From contig CAYWFU010000015.1 in assembly GCA_964457585.1 (NCBI GenBank), forward strand, positions 1 to 49,355: 49,355 nt of DNA. Direction: 5' to 3'. The notes under the pieces were generated by a model. The model worked only from the letters and a program-made list of their open reading frames with translations, ran no database searches and was not told the DNA's origin. The position numbers and the translations under genes were made by a program. Within the stretch, counting starts at the first letter, position 1. Each line of letters opens with the position of its first letter. This DNA comes from CAYWFU01 sp964457585 (GTDB lineage: Bacteria > JACRDZ01). Of the stretch, positions 25,560-35,185 are shown one piece after another.

Positions 25560-25713
25560 ATAGGAAATTGAAAGTATAAAAAAGAAAAGTAAAGGTGAAG
25601 GTAAGGAGGTCAGTTTAGGAGTTAGGTAAGGGTTAAAGGCCTGAAAACCTAACCCAAAGACTAAACGGGCATCTTAACCTTAACCTTAACCTTAACCTTA
25701 ACCTTAACCTTAA
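25560..25713. repeat. TTAACC tandem array with complementary left arm
   Basis: Six perfect TTAACC units (25674-25709), plus a partial unit, follow a left arm containing GGTGAAGGTAAGGAGG, GTTAGGTAAGGGTTAAAGG and CCTAACCC. The 210-bp gap between the flippase and nucleotidyltransferase genes holds no gene. The array occupies most of it and could fold as an imperfect hairpin. Confidence 0.65.
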
Positions 25714-25755
25714 TTTAAATATTTTTATTTCATTTTAGAATAAAGGAAAAGTATC

Positions 25756-26934
25756 TTGAAAAAAGAAAATGAATTTATTTTAAAAATATTAATAGCAGTT
25801 ATCAAAAAAAAATATGATAATTTAAAATATCATCCAGATTTTATTAAATCATTGGATTATTCATATATATCTAATATTTTAAAAAAACATAGAATTACTC
25901 CTCTTTTTTATCACGTTATTGAATTAAATCATGATTTAATTCAATTTCCGCTTGAATTCAGAGAATTATTGCAAAAGATGCATATTTCAACATTAAATAA
26001 AAACCTTAAATTTATTGGTGAACTCAAATCAATAGTAAAAAATTATAACAAAGAAAATATTGAAATTATTCCTTTGAAAGGGATTTTTTTAATTGAAAAA
26101 GTTTATGATAATATCAGTGAAAGACTGATGAATGATATAGATTTACTGGTTAAAGAAGAAAAAATTGATAAGGCAGAACAAATTGCCATATCTCTGGGAT
26201 ATAGTTCAAAAGAAAAAATTGAGTTTCAAAAAATAATGAAAGAAAAACATTGTCATATAGCGCCATTATTTAAAGATGGTGTGTGTATTGAGATACACAG
26301 GCATTTAATCAGAGACTCCGACCAATTTAAAATCGATCATAATAAAATATGGGAAAAAGCAAGTACTATGAATATTGACGATATATGTGTGCATACTTTA
26401 TCGCTCGAAGATATGATTTTGCATCTTGCGGTTCATCTTACCAGAAATTATGGTGGTAAACGGGTACAATTGATATCTTTAGTGGACATTTATAAAATAA
26501 TAGAAAAAAATAAAGATGTTTTATCATGGAAAACTTTAATAAACAGAGCTCATGAGTTTAAATTAGAAAAATATTTATATATTTCATTAAAGTTAACGGA
26601 GAAATTTCTAGATATTAGATATCCAGAAATAATTAATAATTTAGAACCTCTATGTCCTAGAAGACAAATAATCTGGTTTAATAGTGAATTTTGTGAAGAA
26701 GATGTTTTGAATTTCAATTATGATTTTATGGATGAATTATTATGGACCGAAAGTTTGAAAAGCAAATGGATTGTTTTTAAAGAAAGAACATTTTTGCATA
26801 AAGAATCTATTCATAAAAGATATTCGTTTAAAAAAGAAAACTCCTCGACTTTTTATCTTTATATTTTTAGATTTTTTGATTTATTAAAGAAGCAAATTAA
26901 ATTGATGTTAAATATCAAAAAAATGAAAGGTTAA
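25756..26934 (+). CDS. family 5 nucleotidyltransferase (uncharacterised)
   Basis: A protein of 392 residues resembling the NTP_transf_5 group found in polysaccharide and peptide-modification clusters. Recognisable blocks are HRITPLFYHVI near the N-terminus, IIPLKGIFLIEKVY, RLMNDIDLLV (the Asp pair expected in a nucleotidyltransferase active site) and IEIHRHLI. It most likely starts at TTG 25756 with AAAGGA upstream; no in-frame ATG is near. No signal peptide or membrane span is present. It sits between flippase and polymerase genes. Transfer of a nucleotide or nucleotide-linked group to a glycan intermediate is possible, but the family has no settled function. Confidence 0.8.
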   Translation: MKKENEFILKILIAVIKKKYDNLKYHPDFIKSLDYSYISNILKKHRITPLFYHVIELNHDLIQFPLEFRELLQKMHISTLNKNLKFIGELKSIVKNYNKENIEIIPLKGIFLIEKVYDNISERLMNDIDLLVKEEKIDKAEQIAISLGYSSKEKIEFQKIMKEKHCHIAPLFKDGVCIEIHRHLIRDSDQFKIDHNKIWEKASTMNIDDICVHTLSLEDMILHLAVHLTRNYGGKRVQLISLVDIYKIIEKNKDVLSWKTLINRAHEFKLEKYLYISLKLTEKFLDIRYPEIINNLEPLCPRRQIIWFNSEFCEEDVLNFNYDFMDELLWTESLKSKWIVFKERTFLHKESIHKRYSFKKENSSTFYLYIFRFFDLLKKQIKLMLNIKKMKG

Positions 26935-26942
26935 ATAATTTT

Positions 26943-28334
26943 ATGAATTTATCATCATTAAATGACTTTTTTAATATAAATATATTTACATCTTTATTGG
27001 TTGTATTAATTTCTTTTATAGTAGGAGTTTTAACAATTTTTTTGGGATTAAAGATTTTAGCAGTATTGGGCATAATGGTTTTTTTAATTTTATTCTTCGT
27101 TAAATTCGAATATGTTTTCTTAGTTCTTTTGATAATTAGAAATTCAACAGAAATGCTTTACATGGTAAAAATCGGTAACATGGCAATTACACAATTGATG
27201 TGGGGTAGCATATCGATACTCTTTTTATATTATTTTATTTTTAATCAATATAATTTTTTAGAAATAAAAGTAAATAGGATATACCTGCTTTTTTTGATTT
27301 TAGGTGCCTTTCCGATGTTTTTTTCCAAAGACATATTACAGGACTTTGGTTATTGGTTAAAGCTATTACAGGGATTTATTTTTTTTAATGCAACCATATT
27401 AATAATTAGAGAGAAATTTCACTATGATAAAAATAAAATAAATATGATTTTCTGGGCTTCAATTTTAAGTATTGCTATACCTTTATTATTATATATGAAA
27501 AATTTTGCTACAGGAGTAAGTACCATGATGGGCGGATATGAACGTTATTCGACATTCTATAGTTACGAAAATGCATTTTCCTATTTAATATTTATCATAT
27601 TTCCTATTTTCATTTTTTTTTATAAAGTCAAGGTTGAAAATTATAAAAAAATCGCATATGTAGCAGTGATATTTTTTATGCTTTTTGTAATTTATACTAC
27701 TAAAACCCGAAACATTTGGATGGGAGTTGCTTTTTTTATATTTTTTTGGTTTTTTAAACAAAAAAAATATTTGTTTTTAGCATTTTCATTTATTATGACT
27801 TTGATTATTATTTTACTTAATCCTCTTGTTCAAGATAGATTAAAAGATATATATATATTAATTACTAAATATGAAAATTTTTGGAAGCTGAATCCCCGTT
27901 TATTTTCAAGCCGAATAGGAATATGGCAGACAAATTTAAAATATTTTATTTATGAAAGCTCTATTTTTGAAAAATTTTTTGGAAGTGGTTTTGGAAAAGG
28001 AGAAGAATTAACAACAAAATATTTATCTAATAATATGCCAGAGCACAATAATTATTTGACCATGCTGATGGGAATAGGTATTGTCGGATTGATTTCCTAT
28101 CTGATATTACTATTCAGGCAGCTGCATGAAATACGCATTTTACTTAAGAGCAAAAATGCTTATTGGTTTAATTTTGCTCAAATTTATTTTTCTTTTTTTA
28201 TGGCGTATTTAATAATAGGTTTTATAACTCATATAATTTGGAATTTGACATTTCAGATGTTTTTCTCTGTTTTTTTAGGTATGATAACTGCTGTAAACAT
28301 GTCCGATAATAAGGATATCAAAGTTGAGAAATAA
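26943..28334 (+). CDS. O-antigen polymerase/ligase-like membrane protein (Wzy/WaaL family)
   Basis: An integral membrane protein of 463 residues with about 11-12 hydrophobic helices. The Wzy_C-type periplasmic loop contains TTKTRNIWMG in the helix before it and MPEHNNYLTMLMGIGIVGLISY after it, the expected conserved His region. As polymerase it would join flipped repeat units; as ligase it would transfer the polymer. Context, with flippase and Wzz-like protein nearby, favours polymerase. The next gene starts inside its last codons. Confidence 0.87.
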   Translation: MNLSSLNDFFNINIFTSLLVVLISFIVGVLTIFLGLKILAVLGIMVFLILFFVKFEYVFLVLLIIRNSTEMLYMVKIGNMAITQLMWGSISILFLYYFIFNQYNFLEIKVNRIYLLFLILGAFPMFFSKDILQDFGYWLKLLQGFIFFNATILIIREKFHYDKNKINMIFWASILSIAIPLLLYMKNFATGVSTMMGGYERYSTFYSYENAFSYLIFIIFPIFIFFYKVKVENYKKIAYVAVIFFMLFVIYTTKTRNIWMGVAFFIFFWFFKQKKYLFLAFSFIMTLIIILLNPLVQDRLKDIYILITKYENFWKLNPRLFSSRIGIWQTNLKYFIYESSIFEKFFGSGFGKGEELTTKYLSNNMPEHNNYLTMLMGIGIVGLISYLILLFRQLHEIRILLKSKNAYWFNFAQIYFSFFMAYLIIGFITHIIWNLTFQMFFSVFLGMITAVNMSDNKDIKVEK

Positions 28335-30513
28335 ATATTTTTTTATTTTTTTTATTTTTTTATCATTTAAATTCATTGAAGCATCGGATAAAGATAATTA
28401 TCAATGGAAACAGATAAAAATAAATGGCGGCGGTTTTATCAATATAGTATTAATCGATAATAAAAATCCGAATATAATTTATGCAGGAAGTGATATAGGT
28501 GGCATTTATAAAAGTTTTGATTACGGAGAAACATGGAATCCATACAATATCGGGTTAACATGGGCAAGAGATAATTTAGTTGCAGGTTTAGCTTTTGACT
28601 CAAGCAGTAATTTATTTTTGGGTACGGGTCGTTTTGGCAAAAAGGGCGGGTTATTTAAAAAGACTAGTGATAAAAATCCGTGGCAGATTCTTTCCAGAAA
28701 AATAAAATTTAATTTTGAAATTCAGCGTATTGGAAAAAATTTAATTTCAATCGATTCCAGAAATTCACAAATAATATATGCTGGGTCATGGGAAGATGGG
28801 ATTTTTAAAAGTATTGATGGAGGAAATAATTGGAGCAATACCAATTTTAAAGAAAAATATATTAGTTCTATTTTAATTGATTCCAAAAATAGCAGTATTA
28901 TTTATATAAGTTGTATGAAATATAATGAAATTAAGGGAGGTATATATAAAAGTATCGATGCAGGGAAAAATTGGACACTAATTTCACCGGATAATATTGA
29001 TGATGTTTATCAATTGGCTATCGTTCCTGATAATACGAATATAATTTATGCCTCATGCGGTAATGAAGGAATCTTTAAGAGTATCGATAATGGAAAAACC
29101 TGGGAAGCAAAAAATAGCGGATTAGAATTTGGTAAATTAAGCAATTTAAAACTTAAAGATGTAAAAATACTTAGCATGGCAATTGATCCAAATAATCCCA
29201 AAATTCTTTTTGCCGGTTCTGGGTTTACACATGGACAAATTTATAAAAGTATCGATGAAGGTGAAAATTGGATAAATTTGACTTATAATAAACAAAATAT
29301 TCATTTAGATAACTGGTGGATTAATGAAATTAATTTTCCTGGTGGTGATAATTATGCCTGTACATGTATATCTATAGATTATACTAATGGTAACAAAATT
29401 TTTATTTCCGGAAGATCCGGTATCTGGCGAAGCGATGACGGAGGAAAAAATTGGCATCCAAAGGTTAACGGTTTAGAAGTAACATGTATGAACCAGATAG
29501 CTTTTGATCCTAAAAAATCCGATATCTTTTTCATTGGAAATACTGATTGGTCTATTTTTAAAACAATAAATAGTGGTAAATCTTTTCAAAGAACGCTAAA
29601 AGGTATTGGAGGCTGGGATATTGATTTTGATAAAAATATCTGGAGAAAATATCATATAAAAAACGGAAGAAGTTTTGCTATAGATCCGCGTACTGAACCA
29701 AGTACAGTATATTTTGGGGGTAATGCGACAGGAAAAAATAATGGCGCTATTTTCAAAAGTATCGATGGTGGAGAATCCTGGACTGAAGCAAATGGAGGAT
29801 TACCACAAGCTAGTATTACAGCATTAGCAATAAATCCTGATAATTTTGATAAGTTATTTACTGCGATTCAGGAAAACGGACTTTATAAAACAGATAATGC
29901 TGGGAAAAACTGGGAAAAAATCAATATAAAAGTTAATTTAGAAAACAAAAAAATGTTTGCTTCTAATAATAATTATATTTTAATAAGCAACATATCCTCA
30001 AATATTATTTATATATTGGATAAAGGAAATGGAATATATAAGTCCATCGATGGAGGTAATAATTGGGAAATTATAAGTAATAATCTGCCTGAACAAGGGA
30101 TAAAAAGAATGGATCAATTTGTAGGGGGATTAGCATTGGATAATAAAAATCCAGATATTGCTTATGTTGGATTATACAAATATGGTATTTACAAAACTGA
30201 AAACGGTGGAAAAACATGGAATAAAATCACTCCTCCACATATTATTAATGGGGGTGCAATAACTATTGACAAAAATTTTAATTCAATTTATATTGTATCT
30301 GTTCCCGGTGTTGATGATCAAGATATCGAAGAATTTATACCTGGTATATATAAAAGTGCTGATAATGGTAAAACATGGCTTCCAATACATAATAGCGATC
30401 TTTTGAATATTTCGTTGAAAATAACTTCACTAAATATTGATCCTTTCAATAAAGATAAAATTTATCTTACCACACAGGGAAATGGAATAATTATGGGGGA
30501 ACAAAAAAATTAA
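28324..30513 (+). CDS. secreted BNR/sortilin-type beta-propeller protein
   Basis: A protein of 729 residues with a signal peptide at about 1-20. The rest is made of repeated blades with Asp-box-like turns (YKSFDYGETW, FKSIDGGNNW, YKSIDAGKNW, WRSDDGGKNW, FKSIDGGESW, YKTENGGKTW), as in VPS10/sortilin-like and BNR glycosidase propellers. At least ten such turns are visible. No catalytic residues of a sialidase or xyloglucanase were identified. The fold suggests glycan or protein binding outside the cell. It begins at TTG 28324 with AAGGA upstream and overlaps the polymerase gene by 11 bases, so it belongs to the operon. Confidence 0.85.
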   Translation: MRNKYFFIFFIFLSFKFIEASDKDNYQWKQIKINGGGFINIVLIDNKNPNIIYAGSDIGGIYKSFDYGETWNPYNIGLTWARDNLVAGLAFDSSSNLFLGTGRFGKKGGLFKKTSDKNPWQILSRKIKFNFEIQRIGKNLISIDSRNSQIIYAGSWEDGIFKSIDGGNNWSNTNFKEKYISSILIDSKNSSIIYISCMKYNEIKGGIYKSIDAGKNWTLISPDNIDDVYQLAIVPDNTNIIYASCGNEGIFKSIDNGKTWEAKNSGLEFGKLSNLKLKDVKILSMAIDPNNPKILFAGSGFTHGQIYKSIDEGENWINLTYNKQNIHLDNWWINEINFPGGDNYACTCISIDYTNGNKIFISGRSGIWRSDDGGKNWHPKVNGLEVTCMNQIAFDPKKSDIFFIGNTDWSIFKTINSGKSFQRTLKGIGGWDIDFDKNIWRKYHIKNGRSFAIDPRTEPSTVYFGGNATGKNNGAIFKSIDGGESWTEANGGLPQASITALAINPDNFDKLFTAIQENGLYKTDNAGKNWEKINIKVNLENKKMFASNNNYILISNISSNIIYILDKGNGIYKSIDGGNNWEIISNNLPEQGIKRMDQFVGGLALDNKNPDIAYVGLYKYGIYKTENGGKTWNKITPPHIINGGAITIDKNFNSIYIVSVPGVDDQDIEEFIPGIYKSADNGKTWLPIHNSDLLNISLKITSLNIDPFNKDKIYLTTQGNGIIMGEQKN

Positions 30514-30544
30514 ATTAGGTTAAAATAAGATCGGCAAATTTAAT

Positions 30545-32230
30545 ATGAATGATGAAAAAAGAAAATTGGTAATAATTGGGATTGATGGCGGAACATTTGA
30601 TATCATAGATCCATTAATAAAAGATTATAATTTACCAAATATAAAAAAAATAATAGATTCAGGTGTAAAAGGGATTTTAAAATCAACATATCCTCCTATA
30701 ACCGCTGCTGCATGGGTATCCTTTATGACCGGTAAAAATCCAGGCAAACACAGTTTTTTTGATTTTCGTGAATATAATCTGACAGAATATACTCCCACTT
30801 ATATTCCTAAAATTTCAGATTCCGTTAAAGATGATATTTCCACTTTGCATTCCTCAAATTTCAGAAATGAAACTATCTGGGATTTTTTCAGCAATGCTGG
30901 CTATGAAATAAATGTGATTGCTGTTCCCATGACTTATCCGTCATGGAAAATAAATGGCAGAATGCTTTCTGGATTTCCTTCTCCTGATTATAAAAATCCG
31001 AATACATATCCGGCAGAATGGGGTAAAGAGATAGGTTCTTTAATAAATATTTCTTCCATTAATTATGAAAATATAGATGAGTTTATTAAGGAATGCAGCG
31101 AATTGGTTCATAAATTGGGGGACATTATTTTAAAACAAATAAAAGAGAAAAAAGGTGAAGTATTTGCTGTTGTCTTTAATAGTTCTGATTTTGCTCAACA
31201 TTATTTTTGGCAATTTTTAGATAATCCTCAGCATAAATATTCTTCGATAATAAAAAATATTTATATCGAAATTGATAAAATTATCGGAGAAGTATTGAAT
31301 TATATCTGCGATGATACATCTGTACTCATATTATCCGATCATGGTTTTATGAAACATCCCAAAAAATATTTTAACCTGAATGCATGGCTGGTTCAAGAAG
31401 GATATATTTCTCTTAACAAAAAAACTTCTTCCGATCTTAATATTTTTTCAAAAATATTTGATTTATTTCTGAATCAAATAAGATATAAGAAAAATAAATG
31501 GAGAAGAGTAATAAAAGAAAAAATAAGCAAAATGCCTTTTTTTATCAGAAAATGGGCTTCGGAGCAATATTTTAAAAGCAATATAATTGATTGGAATAAT
31601 ACAAAAGCATTTCGTTTTAAAATGTATAGTACTGTCGAAGGTATTGTAATTAATCAAAAAAATAGACAAAAAAATGGAATAGTAGAACAAGGTGATGAAT
31701 ACAATAAAATAAGAGACGAAATAATCGAAAAACTATTAAAACTTAAAGATCCATTGACTGGAGAAAAAATAGCTATTGAAATTTTTAAAAGGGAAGACCT
31801 TTACAAAGGGAATTATATGGAAAAGGCACCTGATATTATTGTCAATCTGAATCCGAATTATTTGGGAGGTTTGGAAATTGATGGTACGATTGTAAATGAT
31901 GTTGGTGACGAAATAAAACAATATTATAGCGGAATTCATAATCACAATGGTATTTTTGTCTATAAAAGCCCTAATATTAAAAAATCCAGTGAAATTATAA
32001 AACTGGATATAATCGATGTAATCCCAACACTGTTATATGACTTTGATTTACCTATTTCCAAAGAAATAGACGGAAAAATAAAACAGGATATATTTAATGA
32101 AGCATACATTAAGACGACTAATCCCAGATATTCGGATATTACGAAAAAAGATAATGAAAAAGAAAACATTACTGATGAAGATAAAGAATTAATGAAGAAA
32201 GCTTTAAAAGGATTAGGCTATCTTGATTGA
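30545..32230 (+). CDS. alkaline-phosphatase-superfamily phosphodiesterase 2
   Basis: A protein of 561 residues of the type I phosphodiesterase/nucleotide pyrophosphatase group. Core motifs are VIIGIDGGTFDIID (metal Asp), PPITAAAWVSFMTGKNPGKH (likely Thr53 nucleophile), NSSDFAQHYFWQF, LSDHGFMKHP and YYSGIHNHNGIF (late His). The C-terminus ends in KKALKGLGYL, shared with the next gene. An internal lysine-rich helical insertion lies after the DHGF block (about 290-350). There is no signal peptide. Tandem duplication with the next gene is evident from matching length and tail. Confidence 0.87.
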   Translation: MNDEKRKLVIIGIDGGTFDIIDPLIKDYNLPNIKKIIDSGVKGILKSTYPPITAAAWVSFMTGKNPGKHSFFDFREYNLTEYTPTYIPKISDSVKDDISTLHSSNFRNETIWDFFSNAGYEINVIAVPMTYPSWKINGRMLSGFPSPDYKNPNTYPAEWGKEIGSLINISSINYENIDEFIKECSELVHKLGDIILKQIKEKKGEVFAVVFNSSDFAQHYFWQFLDNPQHKYSSIIKNIYIEIDKIIGEVLNYICDDTSVLILSDHGFMKHPKKYFNLNAWLVQEGYISLNKKTSSDLNIFSKIFDLFLNQIRYKKNKWRRVIKEKISKMPFFIRKWASEQYFKSNIIDWNNTKAFRFKMYSTVEGIVINQKNRQKNGIVEQGDEYNKIRDEIIEKLLKLKDPLTGEKIAIEIFKREDLYKGNYMEKAPDIIVNLNPNYLGGLEIDGTIVNDVGDEIKQYYSGIHNHNGIFVYKSPNIKKSSEIIKLDIIDVIPTLLYDFDLPISKEIDGKIKQDIFNEAYIKTTNPRYSDITKKDNEKENITDEDKELMKKALKGLGYLD

Positions 32231-32247
32231 AATTTTTTGGAGAATTT

Positions 32248-33918
32248 ATGGATAATAAGAAAAAAGTTTTTATATTGGGATTAGACGGAGCAACATTCGA
32301 TATTATTAATCCTTTGATAAAAGAAAAAAAACTGCCTAATCTTGAGAAATTAATAAATGAAGGTACAAGCGGAGAATTGAAATCAACTCTGCCTCCTGTC
32401 ACTGCTGCAGCATGGATTTCATTATATACTGGAAAAAATCCTGGAAAACATGGTGCTTATAATTTTCGTACTTTTGATTTGACAAAATATAGTTCTTTCC
32501 GTGAAGAATTAATCACCACTGATTGGTTTTGCGGACAAACTATTTTTGAAATTTTAAGCGAAAAGCAAAAAAAAGTTGGTGTATTGGGTGCCCCGATGAC
32601 GTTTCCACCTATAGAAATAAATGGTTTTATGGTTTCTTCCGGTGCTCCAAAAATGATTATCGATGAAACAAGTGTCTATCCGAAAACATTAATAAATGAA
32701 ATCGGTAAATTTGATATGCCAGTTAAATTTGGCAGGGAGAATAGAGAATATTTTTTGAATTACATGAATAAAAGTTTGGAAAAACATTTTGAAATATGTG
32801 AGACTATGCTTAAAAAAGACAATTATGATTTCTTTTTATTTGTTATTGGAAATACTGATTGGGCAGTACATCAATATTGGGAGTATTTCGATCCTGCATT
32901 TCCTATACATGATAAAGCTAAATCCCAAAAATATAAAAAAGTTATTGAAGATCAATATATCAAAGCGGATGAAGCTATCGGTAAATTATTAAAATATCTT
33001 GATTCAAATTCCACATTGATTATTATGTCTGATCATGGTGCAGGTTCTTATCCGTCAAAATGTTTAAATATAAACAGCTGGCTGGAAGAAAAAAAATTAT
33101 TAAAATCTAAAAAGGGATTATTGAAAAAGTTTTTTGATATTTCACATGAAGTTACAATTTTTTTAAAATATTACTTTTCCAAATATGTCAATTTAATGAA
33201 ATTTCTAAGAAAATTACTACCTAGAAACATTAGAGAAAATATTTCAACTTTCCAGCTAAACACAAATAATATTGTATGGAATGAAACTAAATCATATTGG
33301 GTACCATTTATCCCTATGTTCGACGGAATAGTCATTAATTACAAAGGTAAACAGCCTGAAGGAATTGTCGATAGCAATGAATATGAAAAATTAAGAGATT
33401 ATATAAAAGAAGAATTGTTAAGAATAAAAGATCCTGAAACAGGCAAACTGGTCATAAAAGAAGTATTTAAAAAGGAAGAGATATATAAAGGTGACTATAT
33501 CGAAAATGCTCCTGACCTGGTGATCACTTATAATGAAGGATATACTGGTTGTGGTAAATTATCAAAAAAAATAATAGAACCTGTTGATAAATATCTATTA
33601 ACAATAAATTCAGGATTCCATCGTTTGAACGGTATTTTCATCGCTTATGGTAATGATATCCAGAAATCAAAATCAATTGAAAATGCTGAAATTTTAGATT
33701 TGTTTCCTACAATTCTTTATCTGTTAGATATCGAAATACCTGATGATAGTGATGGGAAAATTTTAAAAAAAATTTTCACCGTGAATTTTCTTGAAAAGAC
33801 AAAAGAGAAATATTTAAAATATAACAAAAAGAATGCAAAATTTGAAAAAAAAAGTTCTATTTCTAGCAAAGAAGAAGATGAAATGAAAAAAGCTTTAAAA
33901 GGATTAGGTTATTTATAA
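32248..33918 (+). CDS. alkaline-phosphatase-superfamily phosphodiesterase 3
   Basis: A tandem paralogue of the preceding gene, 556 residues from ATG 32248. That start is preferred because TTGGAGA lies 5 bases upstream; a TTG at 32227 would overlap the previous gene. Motifs are FILGLDGATFDIINPLI, PPVTAAAWISLYTGKNPGKHG (likely Thr52 nucleophile), GNTDWAVHQYW, MSDHGAGSYPS and NSGFHRLNGIF. The C-terminal KKALKGLGYL matches its neighbour, and sequence order is colinear throughout. The divergent middle (about 285-345) could set a different substrate. It is followed by the GT4 gene after 20 bases. Confidence 0.87.
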   Translation: MDNKKKVFILGLDGATFDIINPLIKEKKLPNLEKLINEGTSGELKSTLPPVTAAAWISLYTGKNPGKHGAYNFRTFDLTKYSSFREELITTDWFCGQTIFEILSEKQKKVGVLGAPMTFPPIEINGFMVSSGAPKMIIDETSVYPKTLINEIGKFDMPVKFGRENREYFLNYMNKSLEKHFEICETMLKKDNYDFFLFVIGNTDWAVHQYWEYFDPAFPIHDKAKSQKYKKVIEDQYIKADEAIGKLLKYLDSNSTLIIMSDHGAGSYPSKCLNINSWLEEKKLLKSKKGLLKKFFDISHEVTIFLKYYFSKYVNLMKFLRKLLPRNIRENISTFQLNTNNIVWNETKSYWVPFIPMFDGIVINYKGKQPEGIVDSNEYEKLRDYIKEELLRIKDPETGKLVIKEVFKKEEIYKGDYIENAPDLVITYNEGYTGCGKLSKKIIEPVDKYLLTINSGFHRLNGIFIAYGNDIQKSKSIENAEILDLFPTILYLLDIEIPDDSDGKILKKIFTVNFLEKTKEKYLKYNKKNAKFEKKSSISSKEEDEMKKALKGLGYL

Positions 33919-33938
33919 AATAATAGGATAAATAGTAT

Positions 33939-35153
33939 ATGAATATTTTACTTGTTAATAAGTTTTTTTATATAAAAGGAGGAGCAGAAACTTGTTTTTT
34001 CAATACTGCTGATATTTTAAAAAAAAATGGGCATAAAGTATTATTTTTTTCGATGAACCATCCATCCAATTTCAAAAGTGAATACAACCAGTATTTTATT
34101 GATAACATAGATTATTTTATCCCTCAATCTTTGGGAACAAAAGTGAAAAATTCCACCAAACTGTTATATTCATTCGAAGCAAGTAAAAGATTAACGAATT
34201 TATTAAAAAATGAAAAAGTCGATATTGCTCATCTTCATAATATATATCATCAGATTTCACCTTCAATTCTTACAGTATTAAAAAAATTCAATATCCCAAC
34301 AGTATTAACTTTACATGATTACAAACTTGTGTGCGCAAGCAGCCAGATGTTGAACAAAGCGCAAGTATGTGAAAAATGTAAAAATGGAAATTATGCACAA
34401 ATATTGAAAGAACAATGCAAAGGTGGATTTATTAATAGTTTTTTATTGACTATGGAAATGCTCCTTCATCATAAAATTTTGAATATTTATAATAAAATAG
34501 ATTTTTTTATATCTCCAAGTAAATTTTTAGCAAGCAAAATGAAAGAAATGGGCTTTAAAAAAGAAATTGAACATGTGCCTAATTGTATCGATACAACGTT
34601 ATACACTCCGGATTATAATTTTCAAGAAAATAGCATTGTATATTTCGGAAGAATTTCTATCGAAAAAGGTATCAATACATTAATAGAAGCTGTCAAAGAT
34701 ATAAATGTCAATTTAAAAATAATTGGTGACGGGTATGAAAAAATAAAACTTGAAGAAAAAATAAGAAAAGAAAAAATAAATAATGTATTTTTTTTAGGAT
34801 ATAGAAAAGGACAGGAACTTCAAGATGAAATAAAAAAATCAATGTTTGTTGTTTTACCATCGGAATGGTATGAAAATAATCCGTATTCCATTATAGAAGC
34901 TTTTGCATTGGGTAAGCCTGCCATTGGCTCCAATATTGGCGGTATTCCTGAATTAATCATAGATGATTTAACCGGTTATACCTTTACCCCAGGAGATAGT
35001 AATAGTTTAAAAGAAAAAATAAATATTTTATTAAATAAAAAAAGTTTGATTAGCAGAATGGGAAAAAATGCAAGGGAATTTGTTGAAAAAGAATTAAATA
35101 CAGAAAAATATTATCTCAGATTAATAGAATATTATAAAAAGCTGTTATCATAA
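33939..35153 (+). CDS. family 4 glycosyltransferase
   Basis: A GT-B fold retaining glycosyltransferase of 404 residues. The N-terminal domain starts MNILLVNKFFYIKGGAE, typical of this group, and contains VLTLHDYKLVC. A Cys-rich block (CASSQML, CEKCKNGN, then another Cys) is found in one GT4 subgroup and may bind zinc. The donor-binding C-terminal half has VYFGRISIEKGI, VLPSEWYENNPYSIIEAFALG and the two Glu of the EX7E motif within it. It presumably adds a sugar to the repeat unit on the cytoplasmic face. The gene follows the phosphodiesterase after 20 bases. Confidence 0.92.
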   Translation: MNILLVNKFFYIKGGAETCFFNTADILKKNGHKVLFFSMNHPSNFKSEYNQYFIDNIDYFIPQSLGTKVKNSTKLLYSFEASKRLTNLLKNEKVDIAHLHNIYHQISPSILTVLKKFNIPTVLTLHDYKLVCASSQMLNKAQVCEKCKNGNYAQILKEQCKGGFINSFLLTMEMLLHHKILNIYNKIDFFISPSKFLASKMKEMGFKKEIEHVPNCIDTTLYTPDYNFQENSIVYFGRISIEKGINTLIEAVKDINVNLKIIGDGYEKIKLEEKIRKEKINNVFFLGYRKGQELQDEIKKSMFVVLPSEWYENNPYSIIEAFALGKPAIGSNIGGIPELIIDDLTGYTFTPGDSNSLKEKINILLNKKSLISRMGKNAREFVEKELNTEKYYLRLIEYYKKLLS

Positions 35154-35185
35154 TTTAATAAAAATCAAAAGAGGGAGAAAAATAT

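Noticed and set aside
25674..25709. TTAACC array as a telomere or chromosome end
   Set aside because: It lies inside a gene cluster with coding sequence on both sides, so a chromosome-end role is untenable.
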